Shown: positions 24,353 to 34,478 of the stretch, piece after piece | How positions within the stretch are numbered: position 1 is the stretch's first letter | Layout: the number at the start of each line of letters is the position of its first letter | Assembly: GCF_001422985.1 (NCBI RefSeq) | Contig: NZ_LMNL01000037.1 | Location: forward strand, 47,216-111,215 | Length of the DNA stretch: 64,000 bases | From: Methylobacterium sp. Leaf117 | GTDB taxonomy: Bacteria > Pseudomonadota > Alphaproteobacteria > Rhizobiales > Beijerinckiaceae | Direction: 5' to 3' | Notes under the pieces: generated by a model | Databases searched by the model: none | What the model was told of the DNA's origin: nothing | What the model saw: the letters and a program-made list of their open reading frames with translations, nothing else | Made by a program: the position numbers and the translations under genes

Positions 24353-27175
24353 CTACAGCGCGGCCCTGATCGCGGCCGCGATGCGCTTCAAGCCGGCCTC
24401 GACCTGACCGCCCTTGATGTGGACGCGGAGGGCCCGGCGCTTTCGCTCGGCCAGGACCGCGAAATCCCCTCGTGCCTGGGCTGCCACCACCGTGCCGAAG
24501 CCGAGGCTGCGGCCGGGAATCGCGAGGTCGGCCGAAGGGTCGGCGGTGATCTGCAGGAACACCCCGGTATCGGGACCGCCCTTATAAGCTTGGCCGGTGG
24601 AGTGCAGGAAGCGCGGCCCGAATTCGAGGCAGGTCGCGAGGCGTCGCTTGTCGCGGAGGGCCACCCGGGCCTCCTGGAGGATCGCGTGATGGCCCGGATT
24701 GCGCGCCACGTAGGCCAGCAACGCCACGTAGTCGCCGTCCTTCGCCCGGGCGAGATGGGCGGCGACGGCAGCCTCCAACCCTTCGACGGCCTGGGGAAGG
24801 GCGCCGACATTGCCCGCATCCGCGTAGAGCGCGATCGTCTCATCGGCGAAGATCGCCGTTTCCCCCGGCAGGGCACCGCTCTTCTCGGCCGCGTCGAACA
24901 GCTTCTTCGTCTCGATCTTGCTCGCCTCAACGTCGGGCTGGTCGAAGGGATTGATCCCGAGCATCGCCCCCGCCACCGCCGTGGCGATCTCGAAACGGAA
25001 AAATTCCTGGGGCAACTGCTCGGCGTTGGCGAGGGTGATGTGCACCACGGGGTGCCCCTCACGCTCAAGGTTGCGCACGGCTTCGTCCTGATGGGGATCG
25101 GCACGGCTGTCGAGGCGCAGATAGACGAAGAAGCGGTCCCGGCCGTAGACGGCAGGCACGTCGACGGGCTCGCCGTCGATCGGGATCAGGCCCTTGCCCT
25201 CCTTGCCGGTGGATTCCGCGATGAGCTGCTCGGCCCACGCCCCGAAGGTGTCGATACCGGGTGAAGCAATGATCGTGATCTTGTCGCGCCCCTCGGTAAG
25301 AGCGGCAGCCCCCATGGCGGTGCCGAGGAGCACGCCCGGGTTCTGGGCCGGCGGCACGGCCGGGCCGCAGGAGCGGACCATGATCCGGGCGGTGTCGAGG
25401 AAGGCCTTCACGTCGATGCCCGAGGCCGCCGCCGGCACGAAGCCGAACGCCGAGAGGACGGAGTAGCGTCCGCCGATCTGCGGTACCCCGTAGAAGATCT
25501 TTCGGAAGCCGTCGGACTGGGCAGCCTTCTCCATGGCTGAGCCCGGATCGGTGACAGCGACGAAGTGCGATCCCGCCTTGTCGGCGCCGACCGTGTCCTT
25601 CATCCGGCCGAGGAAGTAGTCACGGAACACGTTGGGCTCGAGGGTCGAGCCGGACTTGCTCGCCACGATGAAGAGCGTGGTGGGCAGGCTGATGGCGGCT
25701 TCCGTCTCGCGGACCTGATCCGGGTCGGTGGAATCGAGGATGCGCAGGGTCGGGAAGCCATCGTGCACACCGTAGGTCTCGGCCAAGACCTCCGGACCGA
25801 GGCTCGACCCGCCCATGCCCAGAACGACGACATCGGAGAAGCCGCCCGCCCGGACCTCCTCGGCGAAAGCCTCGTAGTCGGCGACGTGCTCCAGTTCATC
25901 CTCAACGATGCGCAGCCAGCCGAGCCAGCGATCCTCGTCGGCATTGCTCCACACGGTCTTGTCGTGAGCCCAGAGCCGGCGGATCTTGCCCGACGCACGC
26001 CATTCCTCGACCGCCTTCTTGGCAGCCGTGGTCAGGGCTTCCCCAAGCACGAGGGTCTGTGAGTCGAGCTTCGTCCCGAGGAAATCAATGCGCTTGCCGG
26101 CCACCGCACCCAGCAGCTTGTCGGCGGCATCGATGAAAAGTTGCACACCCTCGTCGACCAGGGTGTCGGCGACACGCTCAATGTCGATCCCGGCCTCGGC
26201 GAGGCGCGTCATCACGCTCTGCGCACCCGCCACGTCGTTCTCGATGGCGGCCTTGACGGTACCGTGGTCGCGAAAGGCATCCATGGTGGCCGGCGGCATG
26301 GTGTTGACCGTGTCGGGTCCGATGAGTTCCTCGACGTAGAGCACGTCGGAATAGGCCTTGTTCTTGACGCCCGTGGACGCCCAGAGCAGGCGCTGCGCCT
26401 TGGCCCCCTTGGCAGCAAGCGCCTGCCATTGCGGCTCGGCGTGAACAGCCTTGTAGCGCTGATAGGCGAGCTTGGCGTTGGCGATGGCGCCCTTGCCCTT
26501 CAGGTCGTCGAAGCCGCCCTTCTCATCGAGCGCCTTATCGATGGCGACGTCGATGCGGCTGATGAAGAAGCTCGCCACGCTTGCGACCTTCGAGACGTCG
26601 CCGCCCTTAGCGGCGAATGCCTCCAGACCGGCAATGAAGGCGCGGGCCACCGCCTCGTAGGTGTCAACCGAGAACAGCAGAGTGACGTTGATGCTGATGC
26701 CGTCCGCCGTCAGGGCCTGGATCGCCGGAATGCCTTCGCGAGTGGCGGGCACCTTCACCATCAGGTTGTCGCGGGCCACCATCCTGTGCAGGCGACGCGC
26801 TTCCGCCAGGGTCTCCTCCGTGTCGAGGGCGAGGTAGGGCGACACCTCCAGGCTGACATAACCGTCGGCGCCGTCGCTCTCATCGTAAACCGGGCGCAGT
26901 ACGTCGGCGGCAGCCTGGATGTCGGCCACCGCGCAGCCCTCGTAGAGGTCGATGACACGGGCATCGCCCTGGTTCATCACGGATTTGAGTGCGTCGTCGT
27001 ACTCGGACGAACCGCCAATGGCCTTCTCGAAGATCGAGGGATTCGAGGTGACGCCGCGCAGGCCGTCCTCGTCCACCAGCGCCTTGAGCTTGCCCTGCGC
27101 AACGAAGCCGCGGGCGACGAAATCGAGCCACACGGCCTGACCCTGTTCGGGGAAGAGAGCCTTGAGCGGGTTCAT
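24353..27175 (-). CDS. tal-pgi: bifunctional transaldolase / phosphoglucose isomerase
   Basis: 940 residues with two enzymes fused. Residues ~1-370 are transaldolase: LRGVTSNPSIFEKAI, then LMVKVPATREGIPAI with the Schiff-base lysine, and NVTLLFS. Residues ~385-940 are phosphoglucose isomerase: GMGGSSLGPEVL, the sugar-phosphate loop IVASKSGSTLEPNVF, and FGAWAEQLIAESTGKEGKGL. The fusion links two enzymes of glycolysis and the pentose phosphate pathway. Start at 27175 has GAGGAG 6 bp ahead; an in-frame extension to 27241 lacks a site. The C-terminal ~200 residues (QEARVALRDKRRLATC, GPRFLHSTGQAYKGGPDTGVFLQIT) extend the classical PGI, as in other such fusions. Transketolase lies upstream on the same strand. 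Confidence 0.95.
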   Translation of the reverse strand: MNPLKALFPEQGQAVWLDFVARGFVAQGKLKALVDEDGLRGVTSNPSIFEKAIGGSSEYDDALKSVMNQGDARVIDLYEGCAVADIQAAADVLRPVYDESDGADGYVSLEVSPYLALDTEETLAEARRLHRMVARDNLMVKVPATREGIPAIQALTADGISINVTLLFSVDTYEAVARAFIAGLEAFAAKGGDVSKVASVASFFISRIDVAIDKALDEKGGFDDLKGKGAIANAKLAYQRYKAVHAEPQWQALAAKGAKAQRLLWASTGVKNKAYSDVLYVEELIGPDTVNTMPPATMDAFRDHGTVKAAIENDVAGAQSVMTRLAEAGIDIERVADTLVDEGVQLFIDAADKLLGAVAGKRIDFLGTKLDSQTLVLGEALTTAAKKAVEEWRASGKIRRLWAHDKTVWSNADEDRWLGWLRIVEDELEHVADYEAFAEEVRAGGFSDVVVLGMGGSSLGPEVLAETYGVHDGFPTLRILDSTDPDQVRETEAAISLPTTLFIVASKSGSTLEPNVFRDYFLGRMKDTVGADKAGSHFVAVTDPGSAMEKAAQSDGFRKIFYGVPQIGGRYSVLSAFGFVPAAASGIDVKAFLDTARIMVRSCGPAVPPAQNPGVLLGTAMGAAALTEGRDKITIIASPGIDTFGAWAEQLIAESTGKEGKGLIPIDGEPVDVPAVYGRDRFFVYLRLDSRADPHQDEAVRNLEREGHPVVHITLANAEQLPQEFFRFEIATAVAGAMLGINPFDQPDVEASKIETKKLFDAAEKSGALPGETAIFADETIALYADAGNVGALPQAVEGLEAAVAAHLARAKDGDYVALLAYVARNPGHHAILQEARVALRDKRRLATCLEFGPRFLHSTGQAYKGGPDTGVFLQITADPSADLAIPGRSLGFGTVVAAQARGDFAVLAERKRRALRVHIKGGQVEAGLKRIAAAIRAAL

Positions 27176-27252
27176 GGAAAACTCCTCGTCGTCCGTCATC
27201 GTGGCGTCGCGCACAAAAATCAGCGTCGCCTCATTCGTCATTGATCATGCGT

Positions 27253-27370
27253 CTCTCCTCGCCCTTGCGGAGAGAAGCTGGAGGTGGGGGCGGCTCCGCC
27301 AGCCACAGGTGCCGGAGGGTCACTCAGCCAACCCCACTCCTAGCCTCTCTTCACACGGACGGGGTACGCG
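27253..27370. repeat. short GC-rich interspersed-repeat-like sequence
   Basis: The 223-bp gap between transketolase and the fused gene contains CTCTCC (27253-27258) paired with GGAGAG (27269-27274), then GC-rich blocks with further inverted arms (GGCGG/CCGCC) and a closing CCTCTC. This resembles the palindromic interspersed elements common in alphaproteobacteria. No gene seen. Confidence 0.35.
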
Positions 27371-27398
27371 TTCCGGATAGGGTTAGAACCCGCGTCGC

Positions 27399-29474
27399 CT
27401 ACCTCTTGTGCCGGGCGATCTGGTCGCGGGCGGCCTGAAGCACCTTTTCGGGGGTGAAACCGAACTTCGTCTGCAGATCCTTGATCGGCGCTGAGGAGCC
27501 GAAGGTGTGCATGCCGATGATGGTGCCGGCCGAGCCCGCATAGCGGTCCCAGCCGATGACCGAGCCCTGCTCCACGGCGACGCGGGCCAGCACTTCCGGG
27601 ATGAGCACGCTGTTGCGGTAGGCTTCATCCTGACGTTCGAACAGGTCCCAGGACGGCATCGAGACGACGCGGGCCTTGATGCCCTCGGCCTTCAGGGTCT
27701 CGTAGGCCGAGATGCAGAGCTGCACTTCGGAGCCTGTGCCGATCAGGATCACCTCAGGCGCCCCGTCGCAATCGGCGAGGACATAGGCGCCCTTGGCTGT
27801 GCCGGATGCGGCGGCGTAGGCTGAGCGGTCCAGGGTCGGCAGTGGCTGGCGGCTCAGCGCCAGCACCGCCGGCTGGTCCTTGAGGCTCATGATCACCCGA
27901 TAAGATTCCGCGACCTCGTTGGCATCCGCCGGGCGCAGGGTCACCAAGCCGGGGATCGCCCGCAGCGTCAGCAATTGCTCCACCGGCTGGTGGGTCGGGC
28001 CATCCTCGCCGACGCCGATCGAATCGTGCGTGAAGACATGGAATACCGGCACCTCCATCAGCGCTGCGAGGCGGATCGGTGGGCGCATGTAATCGGCGAA
28101 GACCAGGAAGGTGGCACCGTAGGCGCGTAGGCCCACAAGGCCGAAGCCGTTCACGATGGAGCCCATCGCGTGCTCGCGCACGCCGAAGTGGATGTTGCGC
28201 CCACCCGGCTCGAAGGGGGTCAGCGAGCCGGCACCCTCGAAGGTAAGGTTAGTCTTGTTGGAGGGCGCGAGATCGGCCGATCCGCCGAGCATGAACGGCA
28301 CGTGCTGCGCGATGGCATTCAGGACCTTGCCGGAGGATTCGCGCGTGGCAAGGCCCTTGGCGTCGGCCTCGAAGACCGGGATATCCTTGTCCCAGCCCTC
28401 GGGGAGACGGCCTTCCAAGTAAGCGTCGAGTTCCTCGGCATGGGTGGCATCGGCGGCCCTTGCTTCCTGAAAGAAACCCTCCCAGGTCGCATAGAGTTCG
28501 GCACCACGCTTGCCGATGCCGTTGCGGAAGTTGTCGTAGACACCGTCCGGTACCAGGAACTGCGCGTCCTCGGGCCAGCCATAGGCGCGCTTGGCACCCT
28601 TAACTTCGTCCTCGCCAAGGGCGTCCGAGTGGGCCTTGGCGGTGTTCTGCTTCTTCGGGGCGCCGAAGCCGATGATCGAGTTCACGACGATCAGGGTCGG
28701 GCGGTCGCTCGACTGAAGGAAGGTTTCGAGAGCGGACGCGATTGCGTGCACGTCGTTGGCGTCGGCCACGCGCAGAACCTGCCAGCCATAGGCGAGGAAA
28801 CGGGCCGCGACCTCTTCCGAGAAGGCCAATTCCGTATGGCCCTCGATCGTGATGGTATTGTTGTCGTAGATCCAGCACAGGTTCGACAGGCGCAGGTGCC
28901 CGGCGATGGAGGCGGCCTCCGAGGCGACGCCCTCCATCAGGTCGCCGTCCGAACAGATGGCGTAGACGTTGTAGTCGAACAGCGGCAGTTCGGGCCGATT
29001 CAGGCGCTCGCCGAGGAAGCGACCGCCCATCGCCATGCCAACGGAGTTGGCGACGCCCTGGCCGAGCGGCCCGGTGGTGGTCTCTACGCCGGTGGTGAAG
29101 TGGTATTCCGGGTGGCCCGGCGTGCGGCTGTCGAGTTGGCGGAAGTTCTTGAGGTCGTCGAGGGTGAGGGCGGGGGCGTTGCCGCCATCCTTCTCAGCGA
29201 CGCCGGCTAGATGGATCAGGCCATAGAGGAGCATCGAGGCGTGGCCGGCCGACAGCACGAAGCGGTCGCGGTTCGGCCAGTGCGGATGCGCCGGGTCGTA
29301 GCGCAGGTAGCGGTTCCACAGGGTGTAGGCCACCGGCGCCAGCGCCATCGGGGCGCCGGCATGGCCGGAATTGGCCTTCTGCACCGCGTCGATGGCGAGG
29401 GTCCGGAGCGTGTCGATGCTGAGCTTGTCGATCTCGCTCAGGACCGCATTCGGCTTGGTCTCTGCTCCGCTCAT
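27399..29474 (-). CDS. tkt: transketolase
   Basis: Transfers two-carbon ketol units between sugar phosphates with thiamine diphosphate. 691 residues, normal length. The cofactor motif reads GDGDLMEGVASEAASIAGH and ends YDNN. Substrate-binding and second-domain motifs are SGHAGAPMALAPV, GVREHAMG and GEDGPTHQPVEQL. Start at 29474. It lies between a GH15 enzyme and the transaldolase-PGI fusion on the same strand, so the block covers the non-oxidative pentose phosphate pathway plus sugar release. A REP-like gap of 223 bp separates it from the next gene. Confidence 0.97.
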   Translation of the reverse strand: MSGAETKPNAVLSEIDKLSIDTLRTLAIDAVQKANSGHAGAPMALAPVAYTLWNRYLRYDPAHPHWPNRDRFVLSAGHASMLLYGLIHLAGVAEKDGGNAPALTLDDLKNFRQLDSRTPGHPEYHFTTGVETTTGPLGQGVANSVGMAMGGRFLGERLNRPELPLFDYNVYAICSDGDLMEGVASEAASIAGHLRLSNLCWIYDNNTITIEGHTELAFSEEVAARFLAYGWQVLRVADANDVHAIASALETFLQSSDRPTLIVVNSIIGFGAPKKQNTAKAHSDALGEDEVKGAKRAYGWPEDAQFLVPDGVYDNFRNGIGKRGAELYATWEGFFQEARAADATHAEELDAYLEGRLPEGWDKDIPVFEADAKGLATRESSGKVLNAIAQHVPFMLGGSADLAPSNKTNLTFEGAGSLTPFEPGGRNIHFGVREHAMGSIVNGFGLVGLRAYGATFLVFADYMRPPIRLAALMEVPVFHVFTHDSIGVGEDGPTHQPVEQLLTLRAIPGLVTLRPADANEVAESYRVIMSLKDQPAVLALSRQPLPTLDRSAYAAASGTAKGAYVLADCDGAPEVILIGTGSEVQLCISAYETLKAEGIKARVVSMPSWDLFERQDEAYRNSVLIPEVLARVAVEQGSVIGWDRYAGSAGTIIGMHTFGSSAPIKDLQTKFGFTPEKVLQAARDQIARHKR

Positions 29475-29527
29475 CTCTCGTCGTCCTTCAAATCTCTGAG
29501 CTTGTTCGCCTTCAGCGTCCGGAACGC

Positions 29528-31444
<1,917 letters not shown>

Positions 31445-31608
31445 CCAAGTCCTCGTGTCCGCGAAGCCGACCGTCACCACGGCCTGCGGCAGCGCCTCAC
31501 TGCTCGCGTCCACCTAGTCTCCGAAGCCGGCAGGGTCCAGGGTCGGCGCGGCGATTGCGCGTTGCTTTCCGTCCGGATTTTCCGGTCGCCCGGAAAACCG
31601 GGCCGGCT

Positions 31609-32223
31609 TCAGCGCAGGCGCCCGACCAAGCCGGAGACAGCAGCACCGAGAGCCGCGGTCTCGGCGCTGAGCACCGCTCCCTTGGCCCCCATGAACGCAC
31701 CGGCGGCCGCGCCGGCTTCGCTCACGGCGCGGATCGTCGGCGCGAAGGGCAGGGCGATCTCGGGTAGGATGCCTTCGTCCGAGGTCGAAACCGCTCTCTC
31801 GACGATCGGGGATTCTTCGGCCTCCGGCGCGAAGGGCATCGGCTTGCTCGGCGCCGGGAGGGCCTTGGTCGCAAGACGCGGCGGATCGGCCCGGCGTGGG
31901 GCGGCGAGACGTGTGGGGCGAGGCATGGCCTTGTGAGCCTGAACGGCGGCGGGTTCGGCCTGAGCCACCACGACCATCGGGAACTGGGTCCGGAAGGCGA
32001 GGGGAGCCGGGATGTAGGGTGTCTCCACCACCGTCTCGGGTGCGGCGGCGACCGCCGTCGCCGGGACCGAGGGCGGAGGCGGTGCAGCAGCGGGCTCGTG
32101 GCAGAGATAAGAAGCCGCTCCGAGGATCACCGCCATCATCAGGGTTGGCAGGAGGGGCGGGGTCACGCCGCGCCCGGTGCCCGCTTCGAACGCCGATTGA
32201 GCGGGGGACGTGCACGCTGACAT
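31609..32223 (-). CDS. membrane-anchored Pro/Ala-rich hypothetical protein
   Basis: 204 residues. One membrane helix near residues 24-40 (PTLMMAVILGAASYLC), then a long Pro/Ala-rich stretch with short charged motifs and a weakly conserved tail. I recognise no domain. The start at 32223 has AGGTGA ahead; a frame open to 32340 adds 39 residues without a site. Possibly periplasmic, anchored by the N-terminal helix, but orientation is not certain. It is the first gene of the minus-strand run and is divergent from nasT, 234 bp away. Confidence 0.5.
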   Translation of the reverse strand: MSACTSPAQSAFEAGTGRGVTPPLLPTLMMAVILGAASYLCHEPAAAPPPPSVPATAVAAAPETVVETPYIPAPLAFRTQFPMVVVAQAEPAAVQAHKAMPRPTRLAAPRRADPPRLATKALPAPSKPMPFAPEAEESPIVERAVSTSDEGILPEIALPFAPTIRAVSEAGAAAGAFMGAKGAVLSAETAALGAAVSGLVGRLR

Positions 32224-32457
32224 CCGGGTCACCTCGTTGCGCGGTTCGGCAATCGGTTCGAAGGCCAACGACATTAGTCGGTTCGTTTGCGGCGGAACCT
32301 GGGCTGTTTCCTGTCCGAGCGGTAACGACCGTGCGGGCATGCCGCTTGCCTGGAGACCATCCGTTCAGGTTTTGCTGTCGCCCGCCGATGGAACATGGCA
32401 ATCCCTAGGCAGAAGCGATCCGCCGGATTCCCCCTTTCGATCCATTCTCAATCCCCG

Positions 32458-33045
32458 ATGACCGAGCCGACCCTCACCGTCGCCGTGATCGATCCGAGCC
32501 GGGCACGCGCCGCGATCCTGGAGGAAGGCCTTACGGCGGCCGGCTTCACCCACGTCGTGGTCCTGCCTGACACCGCCGATCTGTCGGCCCGTGTGGCCGC
32601 ACTGAATCCAGACGTCGTCGTGATCCACCTGGAGAGCCCGAGCCGGGACATTCTGGAGCAGATGTCAGGCCTCTCCCGTCACGTGGAGCGGCCGGTGGCG
32701 ATGTTCGTCGACCGCTCGGACGTGCCGATGATGCAGGCGGCAATGGATGCGGGAATCTCGGCTTATGTGGTGGACGGATTGCAGCCGCAGCGCATCCGCT
32801 CGATCTTGGACGTGGCGATTCTACGCTTCAACGCCTTCGCGCGGCTGCAACGCGAATTGTCTGAGGCACGAGGCGAACTGGCCGACCGCAAGCTCATCGA
32901 GCGCGCCAAGGGCATCCTGATGACAGCCAGGGGTCTGTCCGAGGAGGAGGCCTACCGGATGATGCGGCGCAAGGCCATGAACGAGAAGCGAAAGATCGCC
33001 GACATCGCACGCGCCATCGTGACTGCGGCGGATCTCCTCGGATGA
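32458..33045 (+). CDS. nasT: ANTAR-domain antiterminator NasT
   Basis: 195 residues. The N-terminal ~125 residues are a degenerate receiver-like domain (LTVAVIDPSRARAAILEEGL; the usual phosphorylation aspartate position reads VVVIHLESP). The C-terminal ANTAR domain (about 130-190) shows ERAKGILMTARGLSEEEAYRMMRRKAM, with the AKGxLM pattern of RNA-binding ANTAR proteins. In the NasT/NasS system NasT binds a two-hairpin leader RNA and prevents termination. The next gene, nasS, follows at 13 bp, so the pair forms one transcript. The leader at 34332-34439 is the expected target. Start at 32458 is chosen on the family N terminus. Confidence 0.93.
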   Translation: MTEPTLTVAVIDPSRARAAILEEGLTAAGFTHVVVLPDTADLSARVAALNPDVVVIHLESPSRDILEQMSGLSRHVERPVAMFVDRSDVPMMQAAMDAGISAYVVDGLQPQRIRSILDVAILRFNAFARLQRELSEARGELADRKLIERAKGILMTARGLSEEEAYRMMRRKAMNEKRKIADIARAIVTAADLLG

Positions 33046-33058
33046 GAAGTCTGCTCGG

Positions 33059-34069
33059 ATGAGACTCGCCCTCGGATATGTCCCGCTCATCGACGCGGCC
33101 CCGCTGATCGCCGCCGTCGAGGGAGGCTTTGCCGCTGCCGAAGGACTGGCGATCGACCTCATCAGCGAACCCTCGTGGGCGACCCTGCGTGACAAGCTGG
33201 CCCTGGGCCACCTCGACGGAGCCCACATGTTGGCGCCCCTTGCCCTGGCCAGTGCGCTGGGCATCAGCGGGCCGCAGACCGACCTGGCGGTTCCTCTCGG
33301 GCTGAATCTCAACGGCAATGCGATCACGGTCTCGCGGCCGCTCTGGGCCGAGATGGCGCCGGAGGCCGACGATCTCGACACGATTGCACGCGCGTTCTCA
33401 CGGGTCGCACGCGTGCGGGTCACGCAGAATCGGCCGCTGACCCTGGGCACAGTGCATCCGTATTCCAATCACACATACCAGCTCCGGATGTTCGCAGCCC
33501 GCGGCGGCCTCGACCTCGACGGGGCCGCCCGCATGGTGGTGATCCCGCCGCCCTGGATCGCCGAAGCCCTCAGGACCGGACAGATCGACGGCTTCTGCGT
33601 CGGCAGCCCCTGGAACAGCGTGGCAGTGGCGGAGGGCTACGGCCGCATCGCCGCTCTCGGCTGCGAGCTCGCGCCCGATTGTCCGGAAAAGGTGCTGGCC
33701 CTGCCGGCCTATGCGGCGGCGGCGAGCGCTCCGCTGGTGCGGGCGGTACGCCGGGCCGGACGCTGGTGCGCGGCGCCCGAGAACCAGCGCGAGCTGGCGG
33801 GCCTGCTCGCCCGCCCGGGTCATCTCGGAACAGACGCGAGCCTCGTCCGACGGGCCCTCGCGGGCACCGTGGTGGTCGATCCGGACGGGACCGAGCGGCA
33901 CGCGCCGCGCTTCGTCGTGTTCGGCGCCGAGGCCGAGCGGCCGCTTCCCGCCCATGCCGACTGGATTCTCGCCGAGATGGAGCGAGCCGGCCAGATCACG
34001 CCCACGCCCGCCCTGGTTGCCCGCGCCCGGGCGATGTACCGGACCGACGTGTACGACGCTGCCGGCTGA
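33059..34069 (+). CDS. nasS: nitrate sensor NasS (NrtA-like)
   Basis: 336 residues without signal peptide, so cytosolic. It is a NrtA/CmpA-family binding protein: GYVPLIDAAPLIAAVEGGFA, GAHMLAPLALASALG, the ligand region GTVHPYSNHTYQLRMFAARGGL and VVIPPPWIAEALRTGQIDGFCVG are the same motifs as NrtA at 34479. In other bacteria NasS binds NasT in the absence of nitrate or nitrite and releases it when they appear. The 13-bp spacing to nasT and adjacency to the leader support this role. The C-terminal helical region is NasS-like in length. Confidence 0.92.
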   Translation: MRLALGYVPLIDAAPLIAAVEGGFAAAEGLAIDLISEPSWATLRDKLALGHLDGAHMLAPLALASALGISGPQTDLAVPLGLNLNGNAITVSRPLWAEMAPEADDLDTIARAFSRVARVRVTQNRPLTLGTVHPYSNHTYQLRMFAARGGLDLDGAARMVVIPPPWIAEALRTGQIDGFCVGSPWNSVAVAEGYGRIAALGCELAPDCPEKVLALPAYAAAASAPLVRAVRRAGRWCAAPENQRELAGLLARPGHLGTDASLVRRALAGTVVVDPDGTERHAPRFVVFGAEAERPLPAHADWILAEMERAGQITPTPALVARARAMYRTDVYDAAG

Positions 34070-34184
34070 GGAGCCGCTGCCGCTCGCGCCGGCAGAGTGC
34101 CTGCAGATTGTGCAGCGCACCAGGCGGCGCGGAAGCAGGCACCGGCTGCGTCCGCCCGCGTGACGAGGCCCGGACGCGCTCGGT

Positions 34185-34203
34185 CGGATTCGCACCGAAT
34201 CCG
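34185..34203 (+). terminator. hairpin after nasS
   Basis: CGGATTCG (34185-34192) and CGAATCCG (34196-34203) form an 8-bp perfect stem with a 3-base loop, 115 bp after the nasS stop. A TTTTT run follows ~20 bp later, not directly attached. It may end the nasTS transcript or stabilise it. Confidence 0.4.
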
Positions 34204-34306
34204 CCGGCGACCGGTGAGACGTTTTTGATAAATCGCTTCTGCCGGAACAGGTTGGAACGATTCTGGAATTCTTGACATCGCCTGGATCGAGCCTCGATGC
34301 CGAACT

Positions 34307-34322
34307 TGGCACGCCTCGTGCA
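34307..34322 (+). promoter_or_regulatory. sigma-54-like promoter for the nitrate operon
   Basis: TGGCACGCCTCGTGCA carries GG at 34308-34309 and GC at 34320-34321, separated by exactly 10 bases, the -24/-12 spacing of sigma-54 promoters; the -12 block reads GTGC instead of TTGC. The start point would fall at about 34332-34333, exactly at the first base of the leader hairpin. A TTGACA (34272-34277) with 17-bp spacing to a weak -10 CGATGC is an alternative vegetative promoter. Confidence 0.5.
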
Positions 34323-34331
34323 GATGCCCAG

Positions 34332-34439
34332 GGGCTCGTCAACGATGACGAGCCCTATCCGTCGGCAAAGCCGCTGACCCGAGTCCCCCACGGAACGCAG
34401 ATCCTGCGTTCGATGGATGTGCTTGGTCGGCGGTTTTTT
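34332..34439 (+). promoter_or_regulatory. ANTAR (NasT) target leader with overlapping intrinsic terminator
   Basis: Hairpin 1: GGGCTCGTC (34332-34340), loop AACGAT, GACGAGCCC (34347-34355). Hairpin 2: GTCGGC (34361-34366), loop AAAGCC, GCTGAC (34373-34378), six pairs with one G-U. Both six-base loops have A at position 1 and G at position 4, the known ANTAR-RNA signature. The terminator uses CCGCTGACC (34371-34379), which lies inside hairpin 2, paired with GGTCGGCGG (34425-34433) and followed by TTTTTT; an inner hairpin GAACGCAG-ATC-CTGCGTTC fills the loop. Hairpin 2 and the terminator exclude each other, so NasT binding should allow read-through. Confidence 0.85.
34371..34439 (+). terminator. 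conditional intrinsic terminator before nrtA
   Basis: Nine-base arms at 34371-34379 and 34425-34433 (one T-G pair), followed by six Ts at 34434-34439. An 8-bp hairpin (34393-34400 with 34404-34411) forms the distal part. Its left arm is shared with the second ANTAR hairpin, as described for the leader. Confidence 0.85.
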
Positions 34440-34478
34440 CTTTGGCGGGTGTCCATGATTTCGAGGGTTTCGGGTTCG

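Noticed and set aside
27253..27370. Insertion-sequence remnant between tkt and the fused gene
   Set aside because: No transposase text, terminal repeats or target duplication; best seen as a short palindromic repeat.
34185..34203. First ANTAR hairpin
   Set aside because: Its loop is only three bases (CAC) and it lies upstream of the predicted start, so it does not fit the six-base loop rule.
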